A DNA stretch of 14,030 nucleotides from an uncultured Phascolarctobacterium sp. (GTDB lineage Bacteria > Bacillota > Negativicutes > Acidaminococcales > Acidaminococcaceae): the NCBI RefSeq assembly GCF_905212365.1, contig NZ_CAJMEH010000058.1, positions 1-14,030 of the forward strand, written 5' to 3'. Below the pieces are notes generated by a model. That model saw only the letters and a program-made list of their open reading frames with translations. It did not search any database and was not told the DNA's origin. The translations under genes were made by a program, and so were the position numbers. Position 1 is the first letter of the stretch, and each line of letters starts with the position of its first letter. Below, piece after piece: positions 7,707 to 13,857 of the stretch.

Positions 7707-9776
7707 TCATGAGTTTGGAGAGAGAGTTTCTCCAATGTATCTTCCCAAATTTTGATCATATGCACCAGCACCTATAATAACGTATGATACGTTACGCCAC
7801 CCGCGACCTAACTCAAAATTAGGATACTGCAATGCCAATATACCGTTCCCTAATAAAAGATAATCATTGCTAACCTTCTCAATAGCTTTATCAATTTGGA
7901 ATTGGAACCCGCTATTATCTACTAAAAATGCTTCTCCTAATTTTATATCTGTATTTAATTGCTCGACACTTAAATTTATAAAATTAGTTAGAGGAACTAT
8001 ATTTCCCGTTCCCTTATCATAAACCAAATTATAGGTAACATCGATTCCTTCAAACCATCTAACCAAGCGTATAGATAAATAATAATCATCTTCATAAGTG
8101 ATTTTATACCACATTCCCGCTCCCCTATTAGACTTAGCAGGCTCATAATCAGGAAACTCACTTAGATGATCTAAAAATTGTTTTACTTTGGCATAAATAT
8201 CAGCGTTGATTCTATTTTGTGCGTTAGCATTATTCAGATGAATTTCTGGATATTGAATAGTATAGATCTTCCACTTTTGTTTCTTTTTATGGACATCGGC
8301 TTTGTTGCTAATTTTTTTATTCTCTGTAACGTAAATATGCTTTGCTTTATTATTTTTATCTCCTATTAAACTGCTTGCAGGATCTTGTTTTCCAACACTT
8401 ACTCTAATTTTCTCAATATCTTTGCCACCTCTATCTCGTAACACCAAACAAATTCTATGTTTTGAGAGATTCATTTCTTTAATTTTAGGCTGTAAATCAG
8501 CTTTTTCTGCTCTTAATTTATTGTTCTCCCTATCAATTTCATAATAGCGATCGATTTTTTCTGTATACGTTTTGGCAATTTTTGACTGATATGCTAACGC
8601 CGCGTTCATTCCTTCCCTCAGATAAATTTGTTGTATTTGATTTCTATAAAACTCATCGCCAGCTCTAAAGAAATTTTCAATTTGTATTTTTTCGTTGACA
8701 CTATTATCAATAATCCTATCTATCTCTACATTCCTTGTTTTAAGTTTTTCAATCTCTTTTACTTTGTCAAAATACAAATCAGTTAATGTTTTATAAGGCG
8801 AAGTAGAATCTTGTTTAGTATCCTCAAATAATTGTCTTACATTTTTAAGCCGTGTTTTTGCATCTTCTTCATCGGGAACGTCATTAGTAACTTTAATTCC
8901 GCGTACCGTACTAGCGGCAATAGCATTTTTTACTTCAATATCATAACCCAAATCTTGGAATGTTTCTTGTAAATTGTAATACGCATCACGTTCACTGTGA
9001 TATGTTTTCTGTTCACTTGCAAGGTCAATATAAGACAATAATTTTTTATTTACATATAATGAGTCTTTCTTAATGGCTTCACTCATTATTTCTTTGCGTA
9101 TCTGTCTTATCTCTTCCATTAATGCCATAGATTTTTTATCATCATTTGAAGAACCAGTTTTAACGTACTGATAATCACTTATAATTCTATTTAAAACAAT
9201 ATCGCTTTCGCATGTATTCAATTCTACAAGAGCTTTTATAGCCGATACACGTACATCATCATACAGCCAAGTATCTTTTAACTCCCGCACCACTTTATTA
9301 AGTCCCTGCAAATCTCCTGCCGCCTTCAATTCTTGAACTTTATCCATGGTAGGCCGCATCAAAAACATTGTTAGAACCAATATGCAAGCTAGAATTCCTG
9401 CTAAAGCTCCCCAAAATTTATATACCGTTCCCTCAACGCATTTTATATGCAATCTAGTAGTCAAAAAATCATTAGTTTTTTGTTCCACCATACATACGCA
9501 TTGTTTTACATATTCAAACAATTTAGTTCTCAAAGCTAAAAAATTTTCCTTAGTGAATTGATTTCTCAAAGAAAGTTTTAGAAACAACGGGAAAGTAATC
9601 TTATGGATCTTTAATGCGCTAATTTTATTTTTTATGCTAACTTTCAGCCCCTTAAATATCCTATCCAATTCTTTAAATTTATCATGATTTAGTAATCTCT
9701 TAGCTCCTTCTTTAGCTTGTTGAAATAACTCGTTAGCCTCCCTTTTAGCCTCTTCAAAGCGTTTTCTTAAATCCAT
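7707..9776 (-). CDS. Large membrane protein with HEAT-like and DUF4163/DUF3298-like regions
   Basis: A 689-aa protein when started at the ATG at 9774-9776; a TTG four codons upstream abuts GGGGAG too closely to be preferred. Numbering from that TTG: an amphipathic, lysine-rich N-terminus (1-120); one membrane segment (about 125-144, WGALAGILACILVLTMFLM); a helical stretch resembling HEAT repeats (147-205, with VRVSAIKALVEL); coiled-coil-like helices (about 340-440); and a C-terminal region (506-675) with the pattern of DUF4163/DUF3298 domains, as in RsiV and PdaC relatives (QYPEIHLNNANAQNRINADI, then NGILALQYPNFELGRGWRNV). That domain is normally extracytoplasmic, and in RsiV it binds lysozyme. 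A surface-sensing role is a reasonable guess. It lies downstream of the XRE regulator gene in the operon. Confidence 0.8.
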   Translation of the reverse strand: MDLRKRFEEAKREANELFQQAKEGAKRLLNHDKFKELDRIFKGLKVSIKNKISALKIHKITFPLFLKLSLRNQFTKENFLALRTKLFEYVKQCVCMVEQKTNDFLTTRLHIKCVEGTVYKFWGALAGILACILVLTMFLMRPTMDKVQELKAAGDLQGLNKVVRELKDTWLYDDVRVSAIKALVELNTCESDIVLNRIISDYQYVKTGSSNDDKKSMALMEEIRQIRKEIMSEAIKKDSLYVNKKLLSYIDLASEQKTYHSERDAYYNLQETFQDLGYDIEVKNAIAASTVRGIKVTNDVPDEEDAKTRLKNVRQLFEDTKQDSTSPYKTLTDLYFDKVKEIEKLKTRNVEIDRIIDNSVNEKIQIENFFRAGDEFYRNQIQQIYLREGMNAALAYQSKIAKTYTEKIDRYYEIDRENNKLRAEKADLQPKIKEMNLSKHRICLVLRDRGGKDIEKIRVSVGKQDPASSLIGDKNNKAKHIYVTENKKISNKADVHKKKQKWKIYTIQYPEIHLNNANAQNRINADIYAKVKQFLDHLSEFPDYEPAKSNRGAGMWYKITYEDDYYLSIRLVRWFEGIDVTYNLVYDKGTGNIVPLTNFINLSVEQLNTDIKLGEAFLVDNSGFQFQIDKAIEKVSNDYLLLGNGILALQYPNFELGRGWRNVSYVIIGAGAYDQNLGRYIGETLSPNS

Positions 9777-9802
9777 TATGCTATTCAACTCCCCACATCT
9801 AT

Positions 9803-10021
9803 TTAATCCCTATACAAATCCTCCAGCGTTACTCCCAAAGTAACTGCTATTCTTAAATATATCGTCAGCGGTACTCCTTGCACCGAAGCTCCGCGTTCAA
9901 TACGCGATATGTAGCTAGCGCTCATCTCTGCTTTTTCCGCCAGCTCCACTTGCGTCATGCCACGGATTTTTCTATAATATGCTATTTTACTGCCTATTCG
10001 CTTCATATCCATAGCAAACAA
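9803..10021 (-). CDS. XRE-family transcriptional regulator heading the island operon
   Basis: A 72-aa protein that is little more than a Cro/C1-type helix-turn-helix (about 12-68; recognition region MTQVELAEKAEMSASYISRI). The start is TTG (10019-10021), supported by GGGGGTGA about 7 nt upstream; an ATG three codons later is too far from that site. Its stop is 26 nt before the ATG of the 689-aa gene, so it belongs to the same minus-strand operon. It is divergent from a second XRE gene across a 446-bp regulatory gap and probably controls the operon, the divergent gene, or both. Confidence 0.9.
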   Translation of the reverse strand: MFAMDMKRIGSKIAYYRKIRGMTQVELAEKAEMSASYISRIERGASVQGVPLTIYLRIAVTLGVTLEDLYRD

Positions 10022-10363
10022 TTTATTTCACCCCCGAATTATTTCATGATTTATCCATATTTATTTTACTATTTTCTGTAACAAGTCGCTGATATCTATA
10101 AAGTGATTTTTCATACCAATAGTATCATCAATGCTACTCAAGGTATGGGTTAGCTAAAATATTTCTATTACAAGCAAAAAATGCGTAAATTTATTTTATT
10201 GCATTTATGCAAGAATGTAATAAAACTTATCCTATAAAATTAGCTAATCGAATGCAATATCTGTAAATTAAAGTAAGATCAATCAGCTATTATCATTGAT
10301 TTTCTATATTTAAGCTCTAAATACCAACATTAGAAGTCTATTTTCTTTCGTTTTTGCAAGAAA
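10022..10363 (-). promoter_or_regulatory. Long AT-rich leader of the island operon
   Basis: If transcription starts from the minus-strand promoter at 10364-10392, the leader before the XRE gene is about 335 nt. It holds several inverted repeats: ATCAAT/ATTGAT (10278-10283 and 10295-10300), TTATTGCATT/AATGTAATAA (10196-10205 and 10214-10223, one mismatch), and two copies of the palindrome TTAGCTAA (10150-10157 and 10240-10247). Only very short open frames are present, none with a convincing ribosome site. A second promoter inside this stretch cannot be excluded. Confidence 0.45.
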
Positions 10364-10418
10364 ATAATATCACGTTCTGTTACTACTGTCAATACATTTT
10401 TGCAAGATATCTTGCAAA
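10351..10418. promoter_or_regulatory. Operator sites: perfect 20-bp palindrome plus a half site
   Basis: TTTGCAAGATATCTTGCAAA (10399-10418) is a perfect 20-bp palindrome whose right arm covers the -35 box of the divergent plus-strand promoter. TTTTTGCAAG also occurs at 10351-10360, at the predicted start of the minus-strand promoter. This looks like the binding site of one or both XRE proteins, placed to control both promoters. Confidence 0.7.
10364..10392 (-). promoter_or_regulatory. Sigma-70 promoter of the island operon
   Basis: Read on the minus strand, a perfect TTGACA (10387-10392) is followed 17 bp later by TATTAT (10364-10369). The predicted start is near 10357, within the half site TTTTTGCAAG (10351-10360). 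Confidence 0.7.
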
Positions 10419-10440
10419 TCAGCAAATTTAGCTATATACT
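10412..10440 (+). promoter_or_regulatory. Sigma-70 promoter of the divergent XRE gene
   Basis: TTGCAA (10412-10417) and TATACT (10435-10440) are separated by 17 bp. The -35 lies inside the 20-bp palindrome, suggesting autoregulation. A purine-rich ribosome site (AAGGAAAGGAA, 10451-10461) precedes the ATG at 10468. Confidence 0.75.
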
Positions 10441-10467
10441 ATAAAAACAGAAGGAAAGGAAATCGCT

Positions 10468-10809
10468 ATGGAAGTTAAAGATATTATTAAGCAAAAACGC
10501 TTGGAACGCGGTTATACTATGAAAGAACTTGCCGATATCGTAGGCGTCAGCGAAGCTACTGTATCACGATGGGAAGCGGGTATTCTTCCAACACTGAAAA
10601 GTACAAAAATCAACGCGCTATCCTGCGCTCTCGGTATCGCTCCTATGTCGTTAATCTCGTCGTTGGCTAACTCTATTCACACATACACTCTTTCTGCCAA
10701 AGAAGAAGAACTCATAAAAAAATACCGCCAGCTAAACGCCGACGGTCAAAACATAGTGGACGAAACTTTAGATTTTCAATTATATAAACTAAGACAAAAC
10801 AAAAAGTAA
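10468..10809 (+). CDS. XRE-family repressor-like regulator
   Basis: A 113-aa DNA-binding protein. The N-terminal 65 residues are a Cro/C1-type helix-turn-helix (YTMKELADIVGVSEATVSRW as the core). The C-terminal part (about 75-110) contains LSAKEEELIKKYRQLNADGQ, a short helical tail seen in many Firmicute phage-type repressors that lack the LexA-like peptidase domain. It therefore probably does not respond to RecA by self-cleavage. It is transcribed away from the island operon, with an operator palindrome over its own -35, and is followed by a terminator. Within the island it is the best candidate for the repressor that keeps the operon off. Confidence 0.9.
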   Translation: MEVKDIIKQKRLERGYTMKELADIVGVSEATVSRWEAGILPTLKSTKINALSCALGIAPMSLISSLANSIHTYTLSAKEEELIKKYRQLNADGQNIVDETLDFQLYKLRQNKK

Positions 10810-10829
10810 TATATTTCTCTGCACGTCAA

Positions 10830-10875
10830 AAACGGTCTCATCTGCATAGCAACAGACGAGGCCGTTTCTTTATTT
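10830..10875. terminator. Terminator of the divergent XRE gene
   Basis: A 15-bp stem (10830-10844 with 10853-10867, two G-U type pairs) and an 8-nt loop lies 20 nt after the stop codon and is followed by a T-rich stretch (TTTCTTTATTTT). It also separates this gene from the convergent iadA remnant. Confidence 0.8.
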
Positions 10876-10876
10876 T

Positions 10877-11203
10877 CTATTCAAAACGCCCCTTCAAAAT
10901 GATTTCTTTGCTTAAAATAGCAGTCTGTCCTTTAGCAAAAAGGCTGTCGATATCCAGCTGTTCGTCCAAAACCAACAGGTCGGCGTCCGCGGCCACGGCC
11001 ACACAGCCCTTAACTCCAACCTTGCCCAGCAGCTCGGCAGGAGTAGACGTCAGCAGCTTAATTGCCTGCTCCAGCGGCAGCCCGCGGCGCACCAGGCTCT
11101 TAATCGTCAAATGCAGATACTTAGGCGAGCAATAGGTCAGGCCAATACATTCGCCCTGCTCGTTAAACTTGGGCTGGGAGCCGAACGCATCGCTGCTCCC
11201 GCC
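10877..11203 (-). pseudogene. iadA: Truncated isoaspartyl dipeptidase (iadA), C-terminal remnant
   Basis: About 108 codons of the C-terminal end of an M38-family beta-aspartyl (isoaspartyl) dipeptidase remain, an amidohydrolase that splits isoaspartyl dipeptides during protein turnover. Similarity starts at GSSDAFGSQPKF, whose Asp corresponds to the strand-8 active-site Asp of amidohydrolases, and continues through SLVRRGLPLEQAIKLLTSTP and ADADLLVLDE to the TAG stop. The N-terminal roughly 270-280 residues with the metal ligands are missing: the frame stays open upstream, but the sequence no longer looks like IadA. The longest in-frame product from a TTG is 77 aa. The fragment should be inactive. 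Its last 69 bp are repeated at 4689-4757 on the far side of the island. Confidence 0.8.
10878..10946. repeat. Right copy of 69-bp direct repeat (att-like)
   Basis: Partner of 4689-4757 (68 of 69 bases identical), in the same orientation. This copy is still joined to the rest of the iadA C-terminus, as expected if the incoming element replaced the native gene end. The codon holding the mismatch reads AGC (Ser) here and AAC (Asn) in the left copy; the stop codons also differ (TAG versus TAA). Confidence 0.85.
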
Positions 11204-11281
11204 CTTAAATAAAGTATCTGCTTTTATTATAATAGCTGCGGCAGATAAAATCCAGAGCGGATAAGCAGCCTCGCCAAATAA
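11204..11281. other. Gap between iadA remnant and downstream terminator
   Basis: No supported gene. On the minus strand there is a TATAAT (11226-11231) with only a poor -35 (TGGATT, 11249-11254). This stretch is where the 5' part of iadA was lost, so the deletion junction should lie near 11200. Confidence 0.4.
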
Positions 11282-11315
11282 AAATAACGCCAGAAGGCTG
11301 CTTCCGGCGTTATTT
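11282..11315. terminator. Terminator of the helical-repeat protein gene
   Basis: A 15-bp stem (11282-11296 with 11301-11315, one mismatch) with a GCTG loop lies just past the stop of the minus-strand gene. On that strand the stem runs into TTATTTTTATTT. Both flanks are A/T rich, so it may work in both directions. Confidence 0.85.
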
Positions 11316-11322
11316 CCTATGT

Positions 11323-11643
11323 TTATTTTTTAGGGCAGCAGCCGCTCGTTTCGCCGCTTAAAATTTTTCTGGCAATAGCGTGAGCTTCAGCGCTGCTTTT
11401 GCCATTATCCAAGGCAGCCTTCATATGCACCATAGCGCTGCGGTATTTGGCATGAGCTTCATCTTTAGGAATAGAATCGATATCCATAGGATTAAATTCC
11501 ATAATTTTTTTAAAGAGCGCATGCAGCTCTTCGCTGGATTTGCCAGCCTTTTTAGCCGCCTCCACATGCTTCATAGCGCTTTCATAACGGCGCTTGCCGT
11601 GTGGATCTGTGGGCACAGTAAAATTAGCGTGAGTACAGGTCAT
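11323..11643 (-). CDS. Small protein with two helical repeats and terminal cysteines
   Basis: A 106-aa protein when started at the ATG at 11641-11643, which has AGAGGTGA upstream; a longer 119-aa frame lacks such a site. Two related segments, KRRYESAMKHVEAAKKAGKS followed by SEELHALFKKI, and HAKYRSAMVHMKAALDNGKS followed by SAEAHAIARKI, show an internal duplication of a two-helix unit. Cysteines occur only near the ends (TCTH at the start, GCCPKK at the end), suggesting metal binding or a disulfide between the termini. There is no signal peptide or membrane segment. It is monocistronic with its own promoter and terminator. The family is not recognised. Confidence 0.85.
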   Translation of the reverse strand: MTCTHANFTVPTDPHGKRRYESAMKHVEAAKKAGKSSEELHALFKKIMEFNPMDIDSIPKDEAHAKYRSAMVHMKAALDNGKSSAEAHAIARKILSGETSGCCPKK

Positions 11644-11673
11644 TATCTTCACCTCTTTCCTGATGTTAGTAAT

Positions 11674-11704
11674 ACTATACACTATATTCCAGCTTTATAG
11701 TCAA
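11674..11704 (-). promoter_or_regulatory. Putative promoter of the helical-repeat protein gene
   Basis: On the minus strand TTGACT (11699-11704) is followed by TATAGT (11674-11679) with a long 19-bp spacer; a TGTATA at 17 bp is the alternative -10. The leader is short. Confidence 0.5.
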
Positions 11705-11835
11705 GCAAAATTTTTTGCCTGCAAACGACGGCTTACTATCAGGTTAAGCCTTCTTAAACAGACTACGCTTTTCGCTTTGCTAATTTTCCCCTAACTATAA
11801 ACCGTAAAGCAGCTATATAGTTTAGCTGCAATAAT
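11705..11835. other. Intergenic stretch with an inverted repeat
   Basis: No gene is supported here. A 7-bp perfect inverted repeat GCAGCTA/TAGCTGC (11809-11815 and 11823-11829) overlaps a second possible pairing (AACTATA with TATAGTT), so the region could fold in two ways. It lies downstream of tonB on the minus strand, past that operon's terminator. Confidence 0.35.
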
Positions 11836-11884
11836 GCAAAAGAGCTGCCGGGCCAGTGTGCCTTGAACACCAACCTGACAGCTC
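11836..11884 (-). terminator. Terminator of exbB-exbD-tonB operon
   Basis: An outer stem GAGCTGCC/GACAGCTC (11842-11849 with 11877-11884, one mismatch) continues into an inner stem of about 9 bp with wobble pairs. On the minus strand it is followed by TTTT. It starts 14 nt past the tonB stop. Confidence 0.75.
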
Positions 11885-11898
11885 GCCAAGCAATATGC

Positions 11899-12597
11899 TT
11901 ATCTTCGCAAATCAAAACGAATGCCTTGTGTTACATAGCAGGGCGCTTTTTGCCCAAACTTATCCTTAGCCGGACTGAAACGCCATTTATAAACGGCGGC
12001 TACCGCCGCCTCGTCCAATGCCGCATTACCAGACGACTGCACCACAAAGGCTTCCTCCACCCTGCCGCTGGCATTCACCAGCATTTTTACGGCAGTTACG
12101 CCTTCGATGCCCTGGCTGCGGGCTGCGCTGGGATATTTGGGCTGAACGGAATAAACCACCCGCGGCGGCGTTACCGGCACGCCGCGTCCGCTGCCCTCTC
12201 CACTGCCGGCGCCTTCGCCTCTGCCTTCACCGGTTTCCGTTCCTTCGCCGCTGCCGCTTCCTTCGCCGCTGGCGTTCGCATTAGAATTAGCAGGCGCAGG
12301 ATTATTGCTTACCTGCGCGCTTTTCTTCACCGGCTTTCTGGTAACGACTTTTTTAGTCTCAGGTTTTAAGCGCTTGTCGATAATATCTTCAATGCTGCGG
12401 ACAACAGTTTCCTCCTGCTGCTCCTCCACCACTTCCTCTGGAGCGCCGCCACCGCCTCCAGCCAAAGTTACCTCTAAAATCTGAGGCGGCCGCGTCACAA
12501 AGCGATAGCCAAAAATGCCGACTATAGCGGCAAAAACAATATGGACAGCCACAGCTGCGGCAAAAGCCTTACTCAAGCGTTGCTGTTCTTCCTTCAT
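11899..12597 (-). CDS. tonB: TonB energy-transducing protein
   Basis: A 232-aa protein linking the inner-membrane ExbB-ExbD motor to outer-membrane receptors. An N-terminal membrane anchor (about 11-32, FAAAVAVHIVFAAIVGIFGY) carries the in-membrane His expected for TonB. A periplasmic linker follows (about 40-145), and the C-terminal TonB domain (about 148-232) contains VQPKYPSAARSQGIEGVTAV and the YKWRFSPA motif. The linker is unusual: it has a GGGGG tract and an acidic part, then a low-complexity Gly/Ser/Glu run (about 110-140, GEGSGSGEG-like) in place of the common Pro-Lys/Pro-Glu repeats. Its start overlaps the exbD stop by 4 nt. Last gene of the operon. Confidence 0.95.
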   Translation of the reverse strand: MKEEQQRLSKAFAAAVAVHIVFAAIVGIFGYRFVTRPPQILEVTLAGGGGGAPEEVVEEQQEETVVRSIEDIIDKRLKPETKKVVTRKPVKKSAQVSNNPAPANSNANASGEGSGSGEGTETGEGRGEGAGSGEGSGRGVPVTPPRVVYSVQPKYPSAARSQGIEGVTAVKMLVNASGRVEEAFVVQSSGNAALDEAAVAAVYKWRFSPAKDKFGQKAPCYVTQGIRFDLRR

Positions 12598-13007
12598 TTG
12601 CCGTCACCTACGTCCGTAGCCAGGCCGAAGCGGGTTACGCCTGCTCCCTTCAGCTTATCCATAAGCTGAATTACAGTTTTATAATCAGCGTCGCCTTCAG
12701 CGCGAATAATTACAGAAAATGACGAATCGCGTTTGCTTTCAGCGGCGGCGTTAGCTACCAGCTGCTCCAAAGCAATCTGCGCCTCGTCAAGGTACAAAGT
12801 TCCGTCCTTTTTCACGCTGACGCTGAAATTACTTTTGCTGACAGTCTCCGAATTCTGCGCCACCGGCAGGCGAATGGGAATGGTTTTAATCTCGCTCATA
12901 TACATAGTGCTGATGATAAAAAATACCAGCAGCAGAAAAATCATGTCGATCATAGGGCTGAGCATGATTTCCGGCGACTTGCTTTCTCTCCTGTGACGTC
13001 TACGCAT
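12594..13007 (-). CDS. exbD: ExbD/TolR-family proton-channel subunit
   Basis: A 137-aa inner-membrane protein with one membrane segment after a basic start. The segment, about 16-40, contains MLSPMIDMIFLLLVFFIIST; its Asp (Asp22) is the proton-carrying residue of ExbD/TolR/MotB-type motors. The rest is a periplasmic domain. With ExbB it uses the proton gradient to drive TonB. The ATG at 13005-13007 has GGGGCGGTG upstream, the gene begins 15 nt after exbB, and its end overlaps tonB by 4 nt. TolR is the alternative name, but the adjacent tonB favours ExbD. Confidence 0.93.
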   Translation of the reverse strand: MRRRHRRESKSPEIMLSPMIDMIFLLLVFFIISTMYMSEIKTIPIRLPVAQNSETVSKSNFSVSVKKDGTLYLDEAQIALEQLVANAAAESKRDSSFSVIIRAEGDADYKTVIQLMDKLKGAGVTRFGLATDVGDGK

Positions 13008-13022
13008 GCTTCACACCGCCCC

Positions 13023-13670
13023 TCATTTATCTTTATTTAATTTCCCATACATGCTGTTTTTAGCGGCCACAATATCAGTCAGCGTGCTGGCCAACTCGTA
13101 CAAGTTCAAGGTCTCCGTCTTTACCTTACCCGAAAGATAGGCATGAATGCACATGCCCATAATAGCGATGCACAGGCCGAATACCGTAGTAATCAGCGCC
13201 TCGCCGATACCGGCGGTAACGGCCATCGGGTTCTGCGCTCTTTCATTCAAAGCGTTAAATGAAGAAATCATACCGGTGATAGTACCTAAAAGGCCCAACA
13301 TCGGGGCCAGGCCGATAATCACGCTGAGATAATTCAGCTTATCCTCCAAGCCGTCGATGATACGGTCAGCCTTAGCGTAAATAATGGATTCCAGCCTTAC
13401 CCCCAAATCGTCCTCAATGCAAAGCACATCGCAGGCCATTTTAGCGCCCGCCCCTTTGGAGGAATGCGCGTAATCGTGAGCCGCTACGATATTAAAATCA
13501 TTCATCATACGGCAGAAATTCACGGTAAATTCCGTGCCGGTAATCGCCTTCTTATAATATAAATAACGTTCCACGCCGATAACGATAGCTGCAATCGAAC
13601 ACAGCAGCAAAGGCCACATACACGGCCCGCCCTTCACAAAATATTCCACAGCACCGCTAAAAATACCCAT
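13023..13670 (-). CDS. exbB: ExbB/TolQ-family proton-channel protein
   Basis: A 215-aa inner-membrane protein (MotA/TolQ/ExbB family) from the ATG at 13668-13670, chosen because AGAGGG lies 7 nt upstream; a GTG six codons further up is less likely. It has the usual three membrane segments: near the N-terminus (about 16-34, MWPLLLCSIAAIVIGVERYL), then a pair in the C-terminal half (LSVIIGLAPMLGLLGTITGM and ALITTVFGLCIAIMGMCIHA), between which lies the FNAL region. The pore-lining pattern GLLGTITGM is the family signature. First gene of the exbB-exbD-tonB operon. Confidence 0.95.
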   Translation of the reverse strand: MGIFSGAVEYFVKGGPCMWPLLLCSIAAIVIGVERYLYYKKAITGTEFTVNFCRMMNDFNIVAAHDYAHSSKGAGAKMACDVLCIEDDLGVRLESIIYAKADRIIDGLEDKLNYLSVIIGLAPMLGLLGTITGMISSFNALNERAQNPMAVTAGIGEALITTVFGLCIAIMGMCIHAYLSGKVKTETLNLYELASTLTDIVAAKNSMYGKLNKDK

Positions 13671-13742
13671 ATTTTTACCCTCTTTCACTTGCTCCCTGTA
13701 TGGATAATCATCTTCTTAATATGTTATCCGAAGGCTAATTAT

Positions 13743-13773
13743 TCAGCTATTGATAAATGTTTCTAATAGCTGA
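13743..13773. promoter_or_regulatory. Inverted repeat at the start of the exbB transcript
   Basis: TCAGCTATT (13743-13751) and AATAGCTGA (13765-13773) form a perfect 9-bp inverted repeat with a 13-nt gap, immediately downstream of the exbB -10 box. It could be an operator or a 5' leader hairpin. It does not resemble a Fur box closely. Confidence 0.5.
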
Positions 13774-13780
13774 TGTTCTT

Positions 13781-13809
13781 ATTATACAATGCAAGCTAAA
13801 AACAGTCAA
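13781..13809 (-). promoter_or_regulatory. Sigma-70 promoter of exbB-exbD-tonB
   Basis: On the minus strand TTGACT (13804-13809), a 17-bp spacer and a perfect TATAAT (13781-13786) form a near-consensus promoter. Transcription would start near 13774, leaving a leader of about 100 nt. Confidence 0.85.
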
Positions 13810-13826
13810 GCTACAACAGCGCTTTC

Positions 13827-13857
13827 AAAAGAAAAGCCGCCGCAATACAGCGACGGC
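13827..13857 (-). terminator. Second minus-strand terminator upstream of the exbB promoter
   Basis: GCCGCCGC (13836-13843) pairs with GCGACGGC (13850-13857) with one G-U pair when read on the minus strand, where the stem is followed by TTTTCTTTT. It would stop transcripts arriving from 13860 and above, before the exbB promoter. Confidence 0.75.

Larger units (their letters stand above)
4758..10877. mobile_element. AT-rich genomic island flanked by 69-bp direct repeats
   Basis: About 6.1 kb between the two repeat copies is visibly more AT-rich than the DNA on either side and contains a six-gene minus-strand operon and a divergent XRE regulator. The flanking genes (pentapeptide repeat on the left, iadA end on the right) would be adjacent without it. 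No integrase, transposase, excisionase, relaxase or tRNA gene is visible. The island may therefore be a decayed integrative element, or one moved by an integrase encoded elsewhere. Acquisition by horizontal transfer is inferred from composition and the repeat. Confidence 0.75.

Noticed and set aside
4758..10877. Integrase, excisionase, transposase or tRNA gene that would explain the island
   Set aside because: Looked for on both strands. The only DNA-binding proteins are two XRE regulators, and no tRNA-like cloverleaf was seen at either repeat.
13681..13773. Fur box upstream of exbB
   Set aside because: GATAAT-like pieces are present (near 13703 and 13752), but no stretch approaches the 19-bp Fur consensus. 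Iron control is plausible for this operon but not shown.
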